Of a stretch of 64,000 nt of DNA, positions 1 to 8,037 are shown piece after piece. The DNA comes from AWTP1-13 sp963840075. Its GTDB lineage: Bacteria; Pseudomonadota; Alphaproteobacteria; Rhizobiales; Hyphomicrobiaceae. The position numbers and the translations under genes are program-made. Each line of letters opens with the position of its first letter. Within the stretch, counting starts at the first letter, position 1. A model generated the notes under the pieces. The model had not been told where the DNA came from, did not search any database, and worked only from the letters and a program-made list of their open reading frames with translations. The stretch covers positions 124,001 through 188,000 of the forward strand of contig CAWIXS010000031.1 of NCBI GenBank assembly GCA_963840075.1, in the 5' to 3' direction.

Positions 1-175
1 GCGGGACGGTGAGGCCTCTGGCGTGCAGGATCTTGTGCGAGGCGACCAGCTCCTCCTTGCTGAGGTGCAGGTTCTCCATCACCTTCCTGCGGATGCTCTC
101 GGGCACCGCCGAGCGGAAGAAGGTGCGCAACTCCTGGCGGAAGGCGTTCTCCTCGACGCTGAAGCGCAGGTCCAT
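1..175 (-). CDS. Acyl-CoA dehydrogenase, N-terminal fragment (runs off window)
   Basis: Only the first 58 codons are present. The protein starts MDLRFSVEENAFRQELRTFF and continues through a helical segment with ESIRRKVMENLHLSKEEL, which is the usual N-terminal helical domain of FadE-type acyl-CoA dehydrogenases (FAD enzymes making the alpha,beta double bond of acyl-CoA). The ATG is preceded by GGGAGA at good spacing, and the gene follows the thiolase stop by 17 bases on the same strand, so the two are probably co-transcribed with the acyl-CoA ligase further upstream. The catalytic glutamate and FAD-binding parts lie outside the window, so substrate class cannot be judged. Confidence 0.82.
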   Translation of the reverse strand, partial: MDLRFSVEENAFRQELRTFFRSAVPESIRRKVMENLHLSKEELVASHKILHARGLTVP

Positions 176-192
176 GGGCGTTCTCCCTCGAC

Positions 193-1374
193 TCAGACGA
201 TCTCGAACAGGCCGGCGGCACCCTGGCCGCCGCCGATGCACATGGTGATGACGGCATACTTGACGCCGCGCCGCTTGCCCTCGATCAGGGCGTGGCCGGT
301 CATGCGCGCGCCCGACATGCCGTAGGGGTGGCCGATGGAGATGGCGCCGCCGTCGACGTTGAGCCTGTCCATGGGGATGCCGAGCTTGTCGCGGCAGTAG
401 ATCACCTGGCTGGCGAACGCCTCGTTCAGCTCCCACAGGCCGATGTCGTCGATCTTGAGGCCGGTGCGCTGCAAGAGGCGCGGCACGGCGAACACCGGGC
501 CAATGCCCATCTCGTCGGGCTCGCAGCCGGCCGCCGCGAAGCCGCGGAAGATGCCCATCGGCTCGAGGTTGCGGCGCGCGGCCTCCTTGTCGGACATCAG
601 CACGCAGGCGGAGGCGCCGTCGGAGAGCTGGCTCGCGTTGCCGGCGGTGATGAACTCATCGTCGCCGCGCACCGGCTTCAGCTTGGCGAGGCCCTCCAGG
701 TTGGTGTCGGGGCGGTTGCCCTCGTCGCGCGCCAGCGTGACGGTGCGCTGGGAGATTTCCTTGGTCTCCTTGTTCTCGACCTGCATGACCGTGGTCATCG
801 GCACGATCTCGGCATCGAACTTGCCGGCCTTCTGGCCGGCGGCTGTGCGCTGCTGGCTCGTGAGCGCGTACTCGTCCTGCCTCTCGCGGCTGATGTTGTA
901 GCGCTTCGCCACGATGTCGGCGGTCTCGATCATCGGCATGTAGAGCGCGCCCTTGTGCTCGGCGATCCACTCGTTGCGGTAGAACTTGGTGTTCATGTTC
1001 ATCTGCACGAGGGAGATGGACTCCAGCCCCCCGGCGACGGCCACCGGCACGCCGTCCTGGGTGATGCTGCGCGCGGCGAGCGCGATCGCCTGCAGGCCCG
1101 AGGAGCAGAAGCGGTTGACGGTCTGCGCCGCCGCGGTCACGGGCAGACCGGCGCGGATGGCGCACTGGCGCGCGATGTTGCCGCCGGTGGCGCCCTCGGG
1201 GTTGGCGCAGCCCATGGTCACGTCCTCAACGTCGCCGGGGTCGATGCCGGCGCGTTTCACGGCGTGCGCGACGACGTGGCCGCCCATGTCGGCGCCATGC
1301 GTGAGGTTGAACACGCCGCGCACGGCCTTGCCGATCGGCGTGCGGGCGGTGGAGACGATGACGGCGTCGACCAT
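193..1374 (-). CDS. Acetyl-CoA acyltransferase (thiolase)
   Basis: A 393-residue thiolase, the normal length for the family. It cleaves 3-ketoacyl-CoA (or condenses acetyl-CoA) in the cytoplasm. The three catalytic residues are visible: nucleophilic Cys90 in NRFCSSGLQ, His349 in the GHPYGMSGAR block and Cys379 in CIGGGQG. The start ATG agrees with the conserved opening MVDAVIVSTARTPIGKA. It lies between an acyl-CoA ligase and an acyl-CoA dehydrogenase on the same strand, so beta-oxidation (FadA-like) is more likely than a PHB-type biosynthetic role, but sequence alone does not settle the chain length. Confidence 0.93.
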   Translation of the reverse strand: MVDAVIVSTARTPIGKAVRGVFNLTHGADMGGHVVAHAVKRAGIDPGDVEDVTMGCANPEGATGGNIARQCAIRAGLPVTAAAQTVNRFCSSGLQAIALAARSITQDGVPVAVAGGLESISLVQMNMNTKFYRNEWIAEHKGALYMPMIETADIVAKRYNISRERQDEYALTSQQRTAAGQKAGKFDAEIVPMTTVMQVENKETKEISQRTVTLARDEGNRPDTNLEGLAKLKPVRGDDEFITAGNASQLSDGASACVLMSDKEAARRNLEPMGIFRGFAAAGCEPDEMGIGPVFAVPRLLQRTGLKIDDIGLWELNEAFASQVIYCRDKLGIPMDRLNVDGGAISIGHPYGMSGARMTGHALIEGKRRGVKYAVITMCIGGGQGAAGLFEIV

Positions 1375-1418
1375 GGGGCGGGGTCCTTTCCTGATATGCT
1401 CTCAACTTGCGCATCGCT

Positions 1419-1532
1419 GTCATCCCGGAATTCCGCGAAGCGGAATATCCGGGACCCAGGTTGCGAGCGGCGCGCGCGTCGCTCCTGGCCCTGGGTACCG
1501 GCTCTCGCGCTGCCGCGCGAGGCCGGCATGAC
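1419..1532. repeat. Bounded inverted-repeat element (GTCAT family)
   Basis: A 114-bp intergenic element. It begins GTCATCCCGG and ends CCGGCATGAC, so its ends are near-perfect inverted repeats, with a further internal stem (ATTCCGC/GCGGAAT). It lies between the ligase stop and thiolase start. Related elements are at 4110-4231, 26605-26668, 45113-45250 and 63055-63258. Confidence 0.7.
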
Positions 1533-1542
1533 AAGCCACAAC

Positions 1543-3225
1543 TCATTCGGCGGCGGCCAGCCTGCTCAGCTTCTGCCGCTCCTCCTCGATCAGCTCCTTC
1601 TTGGACAGCTTGCCGACGGGCGTCTTGGGCAGGGTATCGCGGAGCTCCAGCTGCGCCGGCAGCTCGTGCCGCCCGAGCTTGTCGGCGAGGAAGGCGCGCA
1701 GATCATCGAGGCTGAAGGGTTGCGCCGCCGGCTTCAGCTGCACGAAGGCCTTGGCGGCCTCGCCGCGGTAGGCGTCCGGCACGCCGATCACCGTGACCGC
1801 GGCCACCGCTGGGTGCTCGTAGATCGCCTCCTCGATCAAGCGCGGATAGACGTTGAACCCGCCCGAGATGATCATGTCCTTCTTGCGATCGACGAGATAG
1901 AACCAGCCGTCCGCGTCCATGTACCCGATGTCGCCGGTCAAGAGCCAGCCGTCGACGAAGGCCGCCGCCGTCTCGGCCGGCGCGTTCCAGTAGCCCGGCG
2001 TGACGTTGGGCCCCTTGATGCGGATCTCGCCCTTCTCGCCCGGCGCCAGCACGCGACGCGGGTCGTCGAGCGCCACGATGCCCATGTCGATGCCGGGCAG
2101 CGGCAGGCCGATCGAGCCCTCCCTGCCCTCCCATTCGCGCGGCATGCTGGTGCCGGCGGGCGAGGTCTCCGTCATGCCCCAGCCGCCGGCGAGCTTGTGG
2201 CCGGTGAGCTTGCGGAACCGCTCGGCCACCTCCACCGGGAGGGGGGCACCGCCGGAGCCGATGTAGCGCAGCGAGGCGAGGTCGCGCCTCTCGATGCCCG
2301 GCGTGTTGGCGAGCGCCACCCACATGGACGGCACGCCGGGAAACACGGTGGCCTTCCTCACCTCGATGTCCTCGAGCGTGGTCGCCGCGTCGAAGCGGGG
2401 GCGCAGCATCAGCTCGTTGCCGTCGGCGAGCGCCTTCAGCATCACGGCCGACAGCGCATAGATGTGGAACAGCGGCAGCACGCAGATCACGCGGTCCTCG
2501 CCCGCCGGCCACGTCCGCTGCGGGTCGCCCCAGGCCTTGTAGATGGCGCAGGCCGCGCTGAGGTTGCCGTGGGTGAGCATGGCGCCCTTGGGCTTGCCCG
2601 TGGTGCCGCCGGTGTACTGCAGCAGCGCGATGTCCTCCACGCCCACCCGGGGCCACTGCCGCGGCAGCCTGCGGGCGCCCTCCTCGCGCAGCTTATCGAA
2701 GCGTATGACGGGGGCATCCTCGGCGATCGGCGTGGTCGGGATGGCGGATGGCCCGAAGGCGGTGTCGTCACCGACGATGAGACGATCGACGAGGCCGTCG
2801 GTCTTCAATTTCTGCGCCATCAGCGCCATGAAGCCGATATTGGTCGTCACCAGGATGCGCGCGCCGGAGTCCTGGAGCTTGTAGGCCAGCTCGCGCTCGG
2901 CATCGAGCGGCGAGAGGTGCACGACGCGCCCGCCGCACCTGAGCACGGCGAAGAAGGTGACGGGGTGATACGGCGTGTTCGGCAGGTAGAGGGCGACGGC
3001 AGTACCCGGCCTCACGCCGAGGTCCATCAGCCCGGAGGCCACAGCATCAACCGCCGCCCGCAGCTCGGCGTAGCTGATCTGGCGGCCGCGATATTCGAGC
3101 GCGGGATTGGCGCTCCATTTCTCCGTGAAGGCGTCGAACAATGCCGGCAGCGGCGCCGTCTCTATGACCACGTCCCAGCGCACGCCGGGCGGATAGCCCT
3201 TCTCCCAGGGACGCTTCTCTCCCAT
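1543..3225 (-). CDS. Long-chain fatty acid-CoA ligase (AMP-forming)
   Basis: A 560-residue ANL-superfamily adenylating enzyme that activates a carboxylic acid with ATP and CoA. The P-loop-like A3 motif YTGGTTGKPKG is in the middle, followed by the GWGMTE adenine-binding motif, LTGDIGYMDADG (A7), DRKKDMIISGG hinge (A8) and the C-terminal catalytic lysine in TPVGKLSKKEL. These are all intact. Length and the FNVYPRLIEE segment fit FadD-like acyl-CoA synthetases. It is first in a minus-strand set with thiolase and acyl-CoA dehydrogenase, which supports a fatty- or aryl-acid degradation role. The precise substrate is unknown. Confidence 0.9.
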   Translation of the reverse strand: MGEKRPWEKGYPPGVRWDVVIETAPLPALFDAFTEKWSANPALEYRGRQISYAELRAAVDAVASGLMDLGVRPGTAVALYLPNTPYHPVTFFAVLRCGGRVVHLSPLDAERELAYKLQDSGARILVTTNIGFMALMAQKLKTDGLVDRLIVGDDTAFGPSAIPTTPIAEDAPVIRFDKLREEGARRLPRQWPRVGVEDIALLQYTGGTTGKPKGAMLTHGNLSAACAIYKAWGDPQRTWPAGEDRVICVLPLFHIYALSAVMLKALADGNELMLRPRFDAATTLEDIEVRKATVFPGVPSMWVALANTPGIERRDLASLRYIGSGGAPLPVEVAERFRKLTGHKLAGGWGMTETSPAGTSMPREWEGREGSIGLPLPGIDMGIVALDDPRRVLAPGEKGEIRIKGPNVTPGYWNAPAETAAAFVDGWLLTGDIGYMDADGWFYLVDRKKDMIISGGFNVYPRLIEEAIYEHPAVAAVTVIGVPDAYRGEAAKAFVQLKPAAQPFSLDDLRAFLADKLGRHELPAQLELRDTLPKTPVGKLSKKELIEEERQKLSRLAAAE

Positions 3226-3335
3226 CGCCGTCCTTGTCTGATTGTCCGGCCGGTCTCTATGATCGCAAACGTAGGCCCGTCTGGCGGCCGTGGCAACAAA
3301 GTTGACGTATGGGGCAAGGAGGCCCGGTGGGCGCC

Positions 3336-4100
3336 ATGAAGCATCCGTTCGATCTTTCCGGCCAGGTGGCCGTCATCACCGGCTCGAGCCGGGGCATCGG
3401 CCGCTCGGCGGCGGAGATCATGGCGTCGCTGGGCGCCAAGGTGGTCGTCTCCAGCCGCAAGGCGGATGCCTGCGAGGCGGTGGCCGAGGGCATCAGGAAG
3501 GCCGGCGGCGAGGCCATCGTCATCCCCTGCAACATCTCGCGCAAGGAGGAGGTGGAGGGCCTCGTTAAAGGCACCATCGCCAAGTGGGGGAAGATCGACA
3601 CCGTGGTGTGCAACGCCGCCGTCAACCCCTACTTCGGGCCGCTGGCCAACATCCCCGACGAGCCCTTCGACAAGATCATGTCGTCCAACATCAAGAGCAA
3701 CCTGTGGCTCTGCAATTTCGCCATACCAGGCATGGCCGAGACGGGCGGCGGCAGCGTCGTCATCGTGTCTTCGATCGGCGGCCTGCGCGGCAGCGCCATG
3801 CTCGGCGCCTACGGCATCTCCAAGGCGGCCGACTTCCAGCTCGCGCGCAGTCTCGCCGTAGAGTGGGGCCACAAGAACGTGCGCATCAACTGCGTGGCGC
3901 CGGGCCTCATCAAGACCGACTTCGCGCGGGCGCTGTGGGAGAACGAGGAGATCCTGAAGCCGCGGCTGGTCACGACCCCGTTGCGCCGCATCGGCGAGCC
4001 CGACGAGATCGGCGGCATCGTCGCCTTCCTCGCCTCCAAGGCTGCCGCGTACATGACCGGCACCGTCATCGTCGCCGACGGCGGCGTGACGATCGCCTGA
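3336..4100 (+). CDS. SDR family oxidoreductase
   Basis: A 254-residue short-chain dehydrogenase/reductase. It shows the NAD(P) motif TGSSRGIGRS, the CNAAV equivalent of NNAG, the catalytic serine in VSSIGG, YGISK as the YxxxK catalytic pair, and a C-terminal TGTVIVADGG block. An in-frame ATG nine codons upstream (3309) exists, but 3336 is preceded by AAGGAGG and matches the family start, so it is preferred. It is divergent from the acyl-CoA ligase and could act on a 3-hydroxyacyl or other alcohol. The sequence does not identify the substrate. Confidence 0.9.
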   Translation: MKHPFDLSGQVAVITGSSRGIGRSAAEIMASLGAKVVVSSRKADACEAVAEGIRKAGGEAIVIPCNISRKEEVEGLVKGTIAKWGKIDTVVCNAAVNPYFGPLANIPDEPFDKIMSSNIKSNLWLCNFAIPGMAETGGGSVVIVSSIGGLRGSAMLGAYGISKAADFQLARSLAVEWGHKNVRINCVAPGLIKTDFARALWENEEILKPRLVTTPLRRIGEPDEIGGIVAFLASKAAAYMTGTVIVADGGVTIA

Positions 4101-4109
4101 CCCGCCCTT

Positions 4110-4231
4110 GTCATCGCGGGCTTTATGCCCGCGATCCAACCCACGGCTTGCGCCCGACGCCGGGGACGCCTCTCCAAGCTGGACGCTGGCGAGCCTCGCT
4201 GGCTGGACCCCGGGGACAAGCCCGGGATGAC
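4110..4231. repeat. Bounded inverted-repeat element (GTCAT family)
   Basis: A 122-bp element downstream of the SDR gene. The left end is GTCATCGCGGGC and the right end GCCCGGGATGAC, an inverted pair. Internal sequence includes two further short stems. It sits between two co-directional genes and leaves little room for the methyltransferase promoter. Confidence 0.7.
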
Positions 4232-4312
4232 AGAGCTGCCCCTTGGTGCCAGGCACCCCGGCTCGCAAGCAAAGCGGGTGGCTTCCTCGGCCGGCCCATG
4301 TATCCTCAGCCC

Positions 4313-5044
4313 ATGGGCACCGAGCGCGCGCAGGACATCTACGATCCGGGCTTCGTCCGCGATGTCTTCGACCGATGCAGCGCATCCTACCGGTACTGGA
4401 GCCAGATCGCCTCGTTCGGCTTCGTCTTCCTGTGGCGGCGCCAGTGCGTCGACCACATGCCGGGGCCGCTGCCCGACGGCGCCGTCGGCCTGGACCTGAT
4501 GGCGGGCACCGGCGAGGCCTGGCCCTACCTGCTGCGGCGCCGGGCGGGCATCCAATCGATCACCGCGGTCGACATCTCCTCGGGCATGATCCGCCGGGCC
4601 GTCGACAGGCTGCACCGCAGCCGGGTCGACAAGATCAGGCTCGTCGAGGCCAACATCCTCGAGAGCACGCTGCCGCCCGGGTCGGCCGATTTCATCATCT
4701 CCACCTTCGGGCTCAAGACCTTCAACGAGAGCCAGCAGCGCCGGCTGGCGCGCGAGCTGGCGCGCCTCCTGAGGCCGGGCGGCACCTTCTCGCTGATCGA
4801 GGCCTCCGACCCGAAGGGCTGGATGCTGCACGGGCTCTACCGCTTCTACCTCGATCGCGTGCTGCCGCTGATCGAGCGGACCATGCTGCGAGGCGCGCAG
4901 GATTTCTCCATGCTCGGCGTCTACACGCGCCATTTCGGCGACTGCCGCTTCTTCGCGCAATGTCTGGCGGAGGAGGGGCTCGAGGTGCAGCTCGAGGTGT
5001 TCTTCTTCGGCTGTGCCACGGGCGTGGTCGGCCGCAAGCCCTGA
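4313..5044 (+). CDS. Class I SAM-dependent methyltransferase (UbiE/COQ5-like)
   Basis: About 243 residues. Motif I is DLMAGTGEAW, motif II follows at TAVDISSGMI, and a post-motif segment FIISTFGLKTFN replaces the usual motif IV. RLLRPGGTFSLIEASDP is the typical motif V/VI of UbiE-like enzymes. The N-terminus YDPGFVRDVFDRCSASY also resembles the ubiquinone/menaquinone methyltransferase group, though gene position beside SDRs gives no quinone link, so a lipid or small-molecule substrate is equally possible. ATG at 4298 is an alternative start five codons upstream. No strong Shine-Dalgarno separates the two. Confidence 0.85.
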   Translation: MGTERAQDIYDPGFVRDVFDRCSASYRYWSQIASFGFVFLWRRQCVDHMPGPLPDGAVGLDLMAGTGEAWPYLLRRRAGIQSITAVDISSGMIRRAVDRLHRSRVDKIRLVEANILESTLPPGSADFIISTFGLKTFNESQQRRLARELARLLRPGGTFSLIEASDPKGWMLHGLYRFYLDRVLPLIERTMLRGAQDFSMLGVYTRHFGDCRFFAQCLAEEGLEVQLEVFFFGCATGVVGRKP

Positions 5045-5077
5045 AGCGGGGCAGGCCGAAAAATGGGAAGGACGGAC

Positions 5078-5848
5078 ATGACTGGGCTTCTCGCAGATCA
5101 CGTTGCAGCGGTGACCGGCGCCGCGTCCGGCATCGGCCGCGCCATCGCGCTGGGCTATGCCAGGGAGGGCGCGCACGTCGCCGTGCTCGACGCCAACGCG
5201 GAGGGGGCGGAGGCGACCCGGAAGGCCATCGTCGACGCCGGCGGCAGGGCCGTGAGCCTGACGCTCGACGTGACGCAGCGCGCCCGCTGCCGCGAGGTGG
5301 CGGCGGAGGTCGCCAGGAGCGTCGGCCAGGTCTCGATCCTCGTGAACAACGCCGGCATCAACCGCCGCAACGCCTTCACGGCCGACCCCGAGGCCGTGAT
5401 CAAGGACTGGCAGGAGGTGATGGCGGTCAACCTCGAAGGCCCCTTCAACGTGACCCACGCCTTCCTGGAGCAGCTGCGCGCGAAGAAGGGCAGGATCATC
5501 AACATCGCCTCCATCCAGTCCTTCGTGCACGTGCGCACGCCGAACTCGCCGGCCTACACCACGTCCAAGCACGGCGTGCTGGGCTTCACCCGCGCGCTGG
5601 CAGCGGAGCTGGGCAAGGACGGGGTACGCGTCAACGCCATCGGCCCGGGGCTCATCGAAACGCCGCTCAACGAGACGGTGCGCGCCAGCAACCCCGAGCT
5701 CGTGAAGGTGTTCATCGACCACACGCCGCTCGGCCGCGCCGGCCAGCCCGAGGACATCGTCGGCCCCGCGGTCTTCCTCGCCTCCGACCTCTCGGCCTAC
5801 GTCACCGGCGGCATCGTCATGGTCGACGGCGGCTACCGCACGATTTGA
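5078..5848 (+). CDS. SDR family oxidoreductase
   Basis: A 256-residue classical SDR with TGAASGIGRA (dinucleotide binding), LVNNAGINRR, catalytic Ser in NIASIQS, YTTSK as the YxxxK motif and a C-terminal YVTGGIVMVDGGY. ATG 5078 is favoured over the in-frame ATG 5063 because GGGAAGGA lies just before it. It is close to FabG/glucose-dehydrogenase-like SDRs in length and motif order. The gene starts 33 bases after the methyltransferase and may share its transcript. Substrate unknown. Confidence 0.9.
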   Translation: MTGLLADHVAAVTGAASGIGRAIALGYAREGAHVAVLDANAEGAEATRKAIVDAGGRAVSLTLDVTQRARCREVAAEVARSVGQVSILVNNAGINRRNAFTADPEAVIKDWQEVMAVNLEGPFNVTHAFLEQLRAKKGRIINIASIQSFVHVRTPNSPAYTTSKHGVLGFTRALAAELGKDGVRVNAIGPGLIETPLNETVRASNPELVKVFIDHTPLGRAGQPEDIVGPAVFLASDLSAYVTGGIVMVDGGYRTI

Positions 5849-5874
5849 TGGCGCCCGGACATGGGGCAGGCCCG

Positions 5875-5921
5875 TTAGGATTTCGGCAGCACCATCTGCG
5901 TCTGTGGGGCGAGCTTGCCGC
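5875..5921 (-). pseudogene. Stranded 3' tail of a PaaI-type thioesterase
   Basis: Read on the minus strand this stretch encodes GKLAPQTQMVLPKS followed by TAA. That is the C-terminus of the intact thioesterase at 6615-7022 (GKLVAVVTQTQMVLPKS, stop TGA) with three codons missing in frame. The DNA copies 5878-5904 and 6618-6644 differ at one base. No upstream thioesterase sequence remains here, because the cytochrome b561 gene intervenes. It looks like the remnant of a second allele or tandem copy. Confidence 0.7.
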
Positions 5922-6052
5922 GCGGTCGTTCGCCGGAGGGCAGTTGCCCCTCGGACACGGCGCGCGCCAGCCCGCTGGGCAGCGCAAAACCGCGGGCCGC
6001 TTTCGGCCGTATGTCGTCTCATTCCCACCCACGACGTCCGAAGGGCGGCGCC

Positions 6053-6649
6053 ATGTCATTGCTGAACACGCAGGATGGCTACGGGATCCTGACGAAAGTG
6101 TTCCACTGGGCCATTGTTGCGCTGTTCGCGTTCCAGTTCGCCGCCGCCCACATCATGCTGCGGATTGGCCCGGAGCAGACGGCCCTCGGCCTCACCCAGG
6201 CCACCTGCTACAACTGGCACAAGTCGATCGGCCTCATGGCGCTGGCAGTCGCCGTCCTTCGTCTGCTGGCGCGCGCCTGCGGGAGGCTGCCGGACTGGGC
6301 GCCCGCGCTCAGCGCACGCGAACGCAGCTTCGTGCATCGCGCCGAGCAGGTGCTCTATGCTGCCATGTTCGTGATGCCGGTGAGCGGCTATCTCTACGTC
6401 ATGGCGGGCGGCTACGGCGTCAATCTGTTCGGCGTCGTGGAGCTTGCCAATCCGATCGGCGAGAACAAGCTGCTCGCTGCCGCCGCCAAGTGGACGCATA
6501 TCGCGTGCAGCTACCTGCTTCTCCTGGCGCTGGCGGGCCACGTCGGCCTGGTTCTGCGCCACCAGCTGCTCTTGAGGGACCGGCTGCTCGACCGCATGCT
6601 GCCGGGCAGCCGTGTCAGGACTTCGGCAGCACCATCTGCGTCTGAGTGA
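6053..6649 (+). CDS. Cytochrome b561 family protein
   Basis: A 198-residue, four-helix inner-membrane protein. Histidines suited to bind two b-type haems lie in KVFHWAIV (helix 1), YNWHKSIGL (helix 2) and WTHIACSYL / LAGHVGLVLRH (helix 4), as in CybB/YceJ proteins that pass electrons between quinol and periplasmic acceptors. The ATG at 6053 starts MSLLNTQDGYG, which fits the family. The last 35 bases overlap the convergent thioesterase gene, so the C-terminal residues RTSAAPSASE are antisense to thioesterase codons, suggesting the original end was lost during a rearrangement. It is flanked by two copies of the thioesterase 3' end. Confidence 0.85.
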   Translation: MSLLNTQDGYGILTKVFHWAIVALFAFQFAAAHIMLRIGPEQTALGLTQATCYNWHKSIGLMALAVAVLRLLARACGRLPDWAPALSARERSFVHRAEQVLYAAMFVMPVSGYLYVMAGGYGVNLFGVVELANPIGENKLLAAAAKWTHIACSYLLLLALAGHVGLVLRHQLLLRDRLLDRMLPGSRVRTSAAPSASE

Positions 6650-7022
6650 CGACGGCGACGAGCTTGCCGGCCTCAGACCTGATGGTGGTCTGCCACACCT
6701 GCGTGGTCCGGCCCCGGTGCAGCGGGACCAATTCGCTGACGATGCGCGTGTTGACCGGCGCCGCGCCCATGAAGTTGGTCTTCGACTCGATGGTGGTGGT
6801 GCGCGTGTTGGGCGGCAGGTTCACGACGGTGCCGATTGCACCCACGGTGTCGGCGAACGCCATCAGCGCGCCGCCGTGACACACCCCGCCGGCGGTGCAC
6901 AGCTCCGGCCGCACCAGCATGCTGGCGACGATCTTCTCCTGGCCCGCCTCCTTGATCTCCAGGCCCATCAGACCGGGGAACAGCCCCTGGATCAGCTTCT
7001 GCATCTGCTCGGCGGTGGGCAT
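6615..7022 (-). CDS. PaaI-family thioesterase (hotdog fold)
   Basis: A 135-residue hotdog thioesterase hydrolysing acyl-CoA in the cytoplasm. The core CTAGGVCHGGALMAFADTVG contains the HGG loop and downstream Asp of the PaaI/YdiI group, and ESKTNFMGAAP is the second conserved strand. The ATG at 7022 has AAGGGGGG upstream and gives the canonical short N-terminus. Longer in-frame starts would add a low-complexity leader. It overlaps the convergent cytochrome b561 gene at its 3' end. Its last codons are duplicated near 5875-5921. Confidence 0.88.
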   Translation of the reverse strand: MPTAEQMQKLIQGLFPGLMGLEIKEAGQEKIVASMLVRPELCTAGGVCHGGALMAFADTVGAIGTVVNLPPNTRTTTIESKTNFMGAAPVNTRIVSELVPLHRGRTTQVWQTTIRSEAGKLVAVVTQTQMVLPKS

Positions 7023-7054
7023 GGCGGTTCCCCCCTTGTTGTCGGCTCTCGGGT

Positions 7055-7513
7055 TCAGCTCCCCGCTCGGCGAAGAGCATCGATAACCTCGATCTTGCCG
7101 TGCCTGACGTATTGGATCGAGTCCTGAAGCCAATCCCGCAGGTCATACTTGCTCGCAACGTCGAGCTGATATGCGACAAGGTCTGCCTGCGCATTGTCGT
7201 CGACCCTCGGGGTGTAGAGTACGTCCGTAGCGTTGTCCTCGTGCCTCAGATTCTCGACCTTCTGAAACATATGACCTGCGAACTTGTCTCCGCAGAACGC
7301 AGCGGCATAACGCCGGAGATCGGGGATCATCGAGAGAAGGGCGCCCGACAGCTCGAGCGCCCAGGGGCGAGGCGGATCGGGAGCGCTGATGACCTTCCTT
7401 CCTGAGAACGCGTTGTTGCTGAGCGTGCCGTCGCTCTTGAAATAGCGTTCATCCGCAATGACGCGAAGCCATGTGTCCCAGGCCTCGGCAGGGTCCCCGT
7501 CGACAAGCGGCAT
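7055..7513 (-). CDS. Hypothetical protein, partner of the NWD-type gene
   Basis: A 152-residue soluble protein of unknown function, without signal peptide or membrane segment. It has aromatic and acidic patches (EAWDTWLRVIADERYFKSDG near the start; KYDLRDWLQDSIQYV near the end) and a predicted mostly helical content. The start used overlaps the upstream gene by 65 bases in another frame, so expression is probably coupled to it. No Shine-Dalgarno is obvious and a downstream start is possible. Two small overlapping genes of this kind could be a toxin-antitoxin-like or other accessory module, but nothing in the sequence proves it. Confidence 0.6.
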   Translation of the reverse strand: MPLVDGDPAEAWDTWLRVIADERYFKSDGTLSNNAFSGRKVISAPDPPRPWALELSGALLSMIPDLRRYAAAFCGDKFAGHMFQKVENLRHEDNATDVLYTPRVDDNAQADLVAYQLDVASKYDLRDWLQDSIQYVRHGKIEVIDALRRAGS

Positions 7514-7904
7514 GGGTGGTCGCTCGAGCGCTCAAATCTTCGAACAGATTGGCAAGCTCCGCTTCGGTCCGCCCGTCGACGGACTTCGGCAGGATGGTGC
7601 GCCGCTCCCCGGATGCTCGGCGCCAATAACCCCCCCAGACTCTACCGGGTCCGACGTCGATGTAGAGCTTTCGGAGCGGCCCGTCCGCAAACACCCACTC
7701 GAGGCCGATCGTGCCGTCCGAGCCCGGCGAAATGTGCGGCTTGCCAAGTGCGTCCGGTAGCATGCCGAGGAATTGCCCTGCAGCCTCCACCGTCTCCGGC
7801 GTGATCGGCTCGGCGCCATAGCAATCCCAGTTCGCCTCGGCATAGCGCTCGTAGCCTGCGAGCAGGTCGGTCACGGGCGCTGCGGCGTCGGAGACGATCG
7901 GCAT
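7449..7904 (-). CDS. Hypothetical protein with NWD/GAEPI motif
   Basis: A 151-residue soluble protein. The motif EANWDCYGAEPITPETVEAA is followed by FLGMLP and then ISPGSDGTIGLEWVF, a pattern I recognise from small accessory proteins of unknown role in Proteobacteria. The ATG at 7904 is preceded by AGGA at six bases. The last 65 bases overlap the start of the next gene (7055-7513) in a different frame, and the final residues are rich in Arg, Cys and His, as expected for sequence constrained by the overlap. Function not identified. Confidence 0.65.
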   Translation of the reverse strand: MPIVSDAAAPVTDLLAGYERYAEANWDCYGAEPITPETVEAAGQFLGMLPDALGKPHISPGSDGTIGLEWVFADGPLRKLYIDVGPGRVWGGYWRRASGERRTILPKSVDGRTEAELANLFEDLSARATTHAACRRGPCRGLGHMASRHCG

Positions 7905-8037
7905 AATGATCCTGTGCCAGCGGAACCTCGGCAAATTTAGCACAGTTTGCGCCAAGATGAAAATGGCCATTGCTCTCCCCAAGACGGCAAAGTTGCACGA
8001 AGATGCTCCGTGTTTGAACAGGCTCCAGGGAGGGAAA

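Noticed and set aside
292..3339. A 1015-codon open frame on the plus strand opposite the thiolase and acyl-CoA ligase
   Set aside because: It is antisense to two genes with intact catalytic motifs, is rich in Ala, Arg, Gly and His as expected from high-GC antisense, and matches no family.
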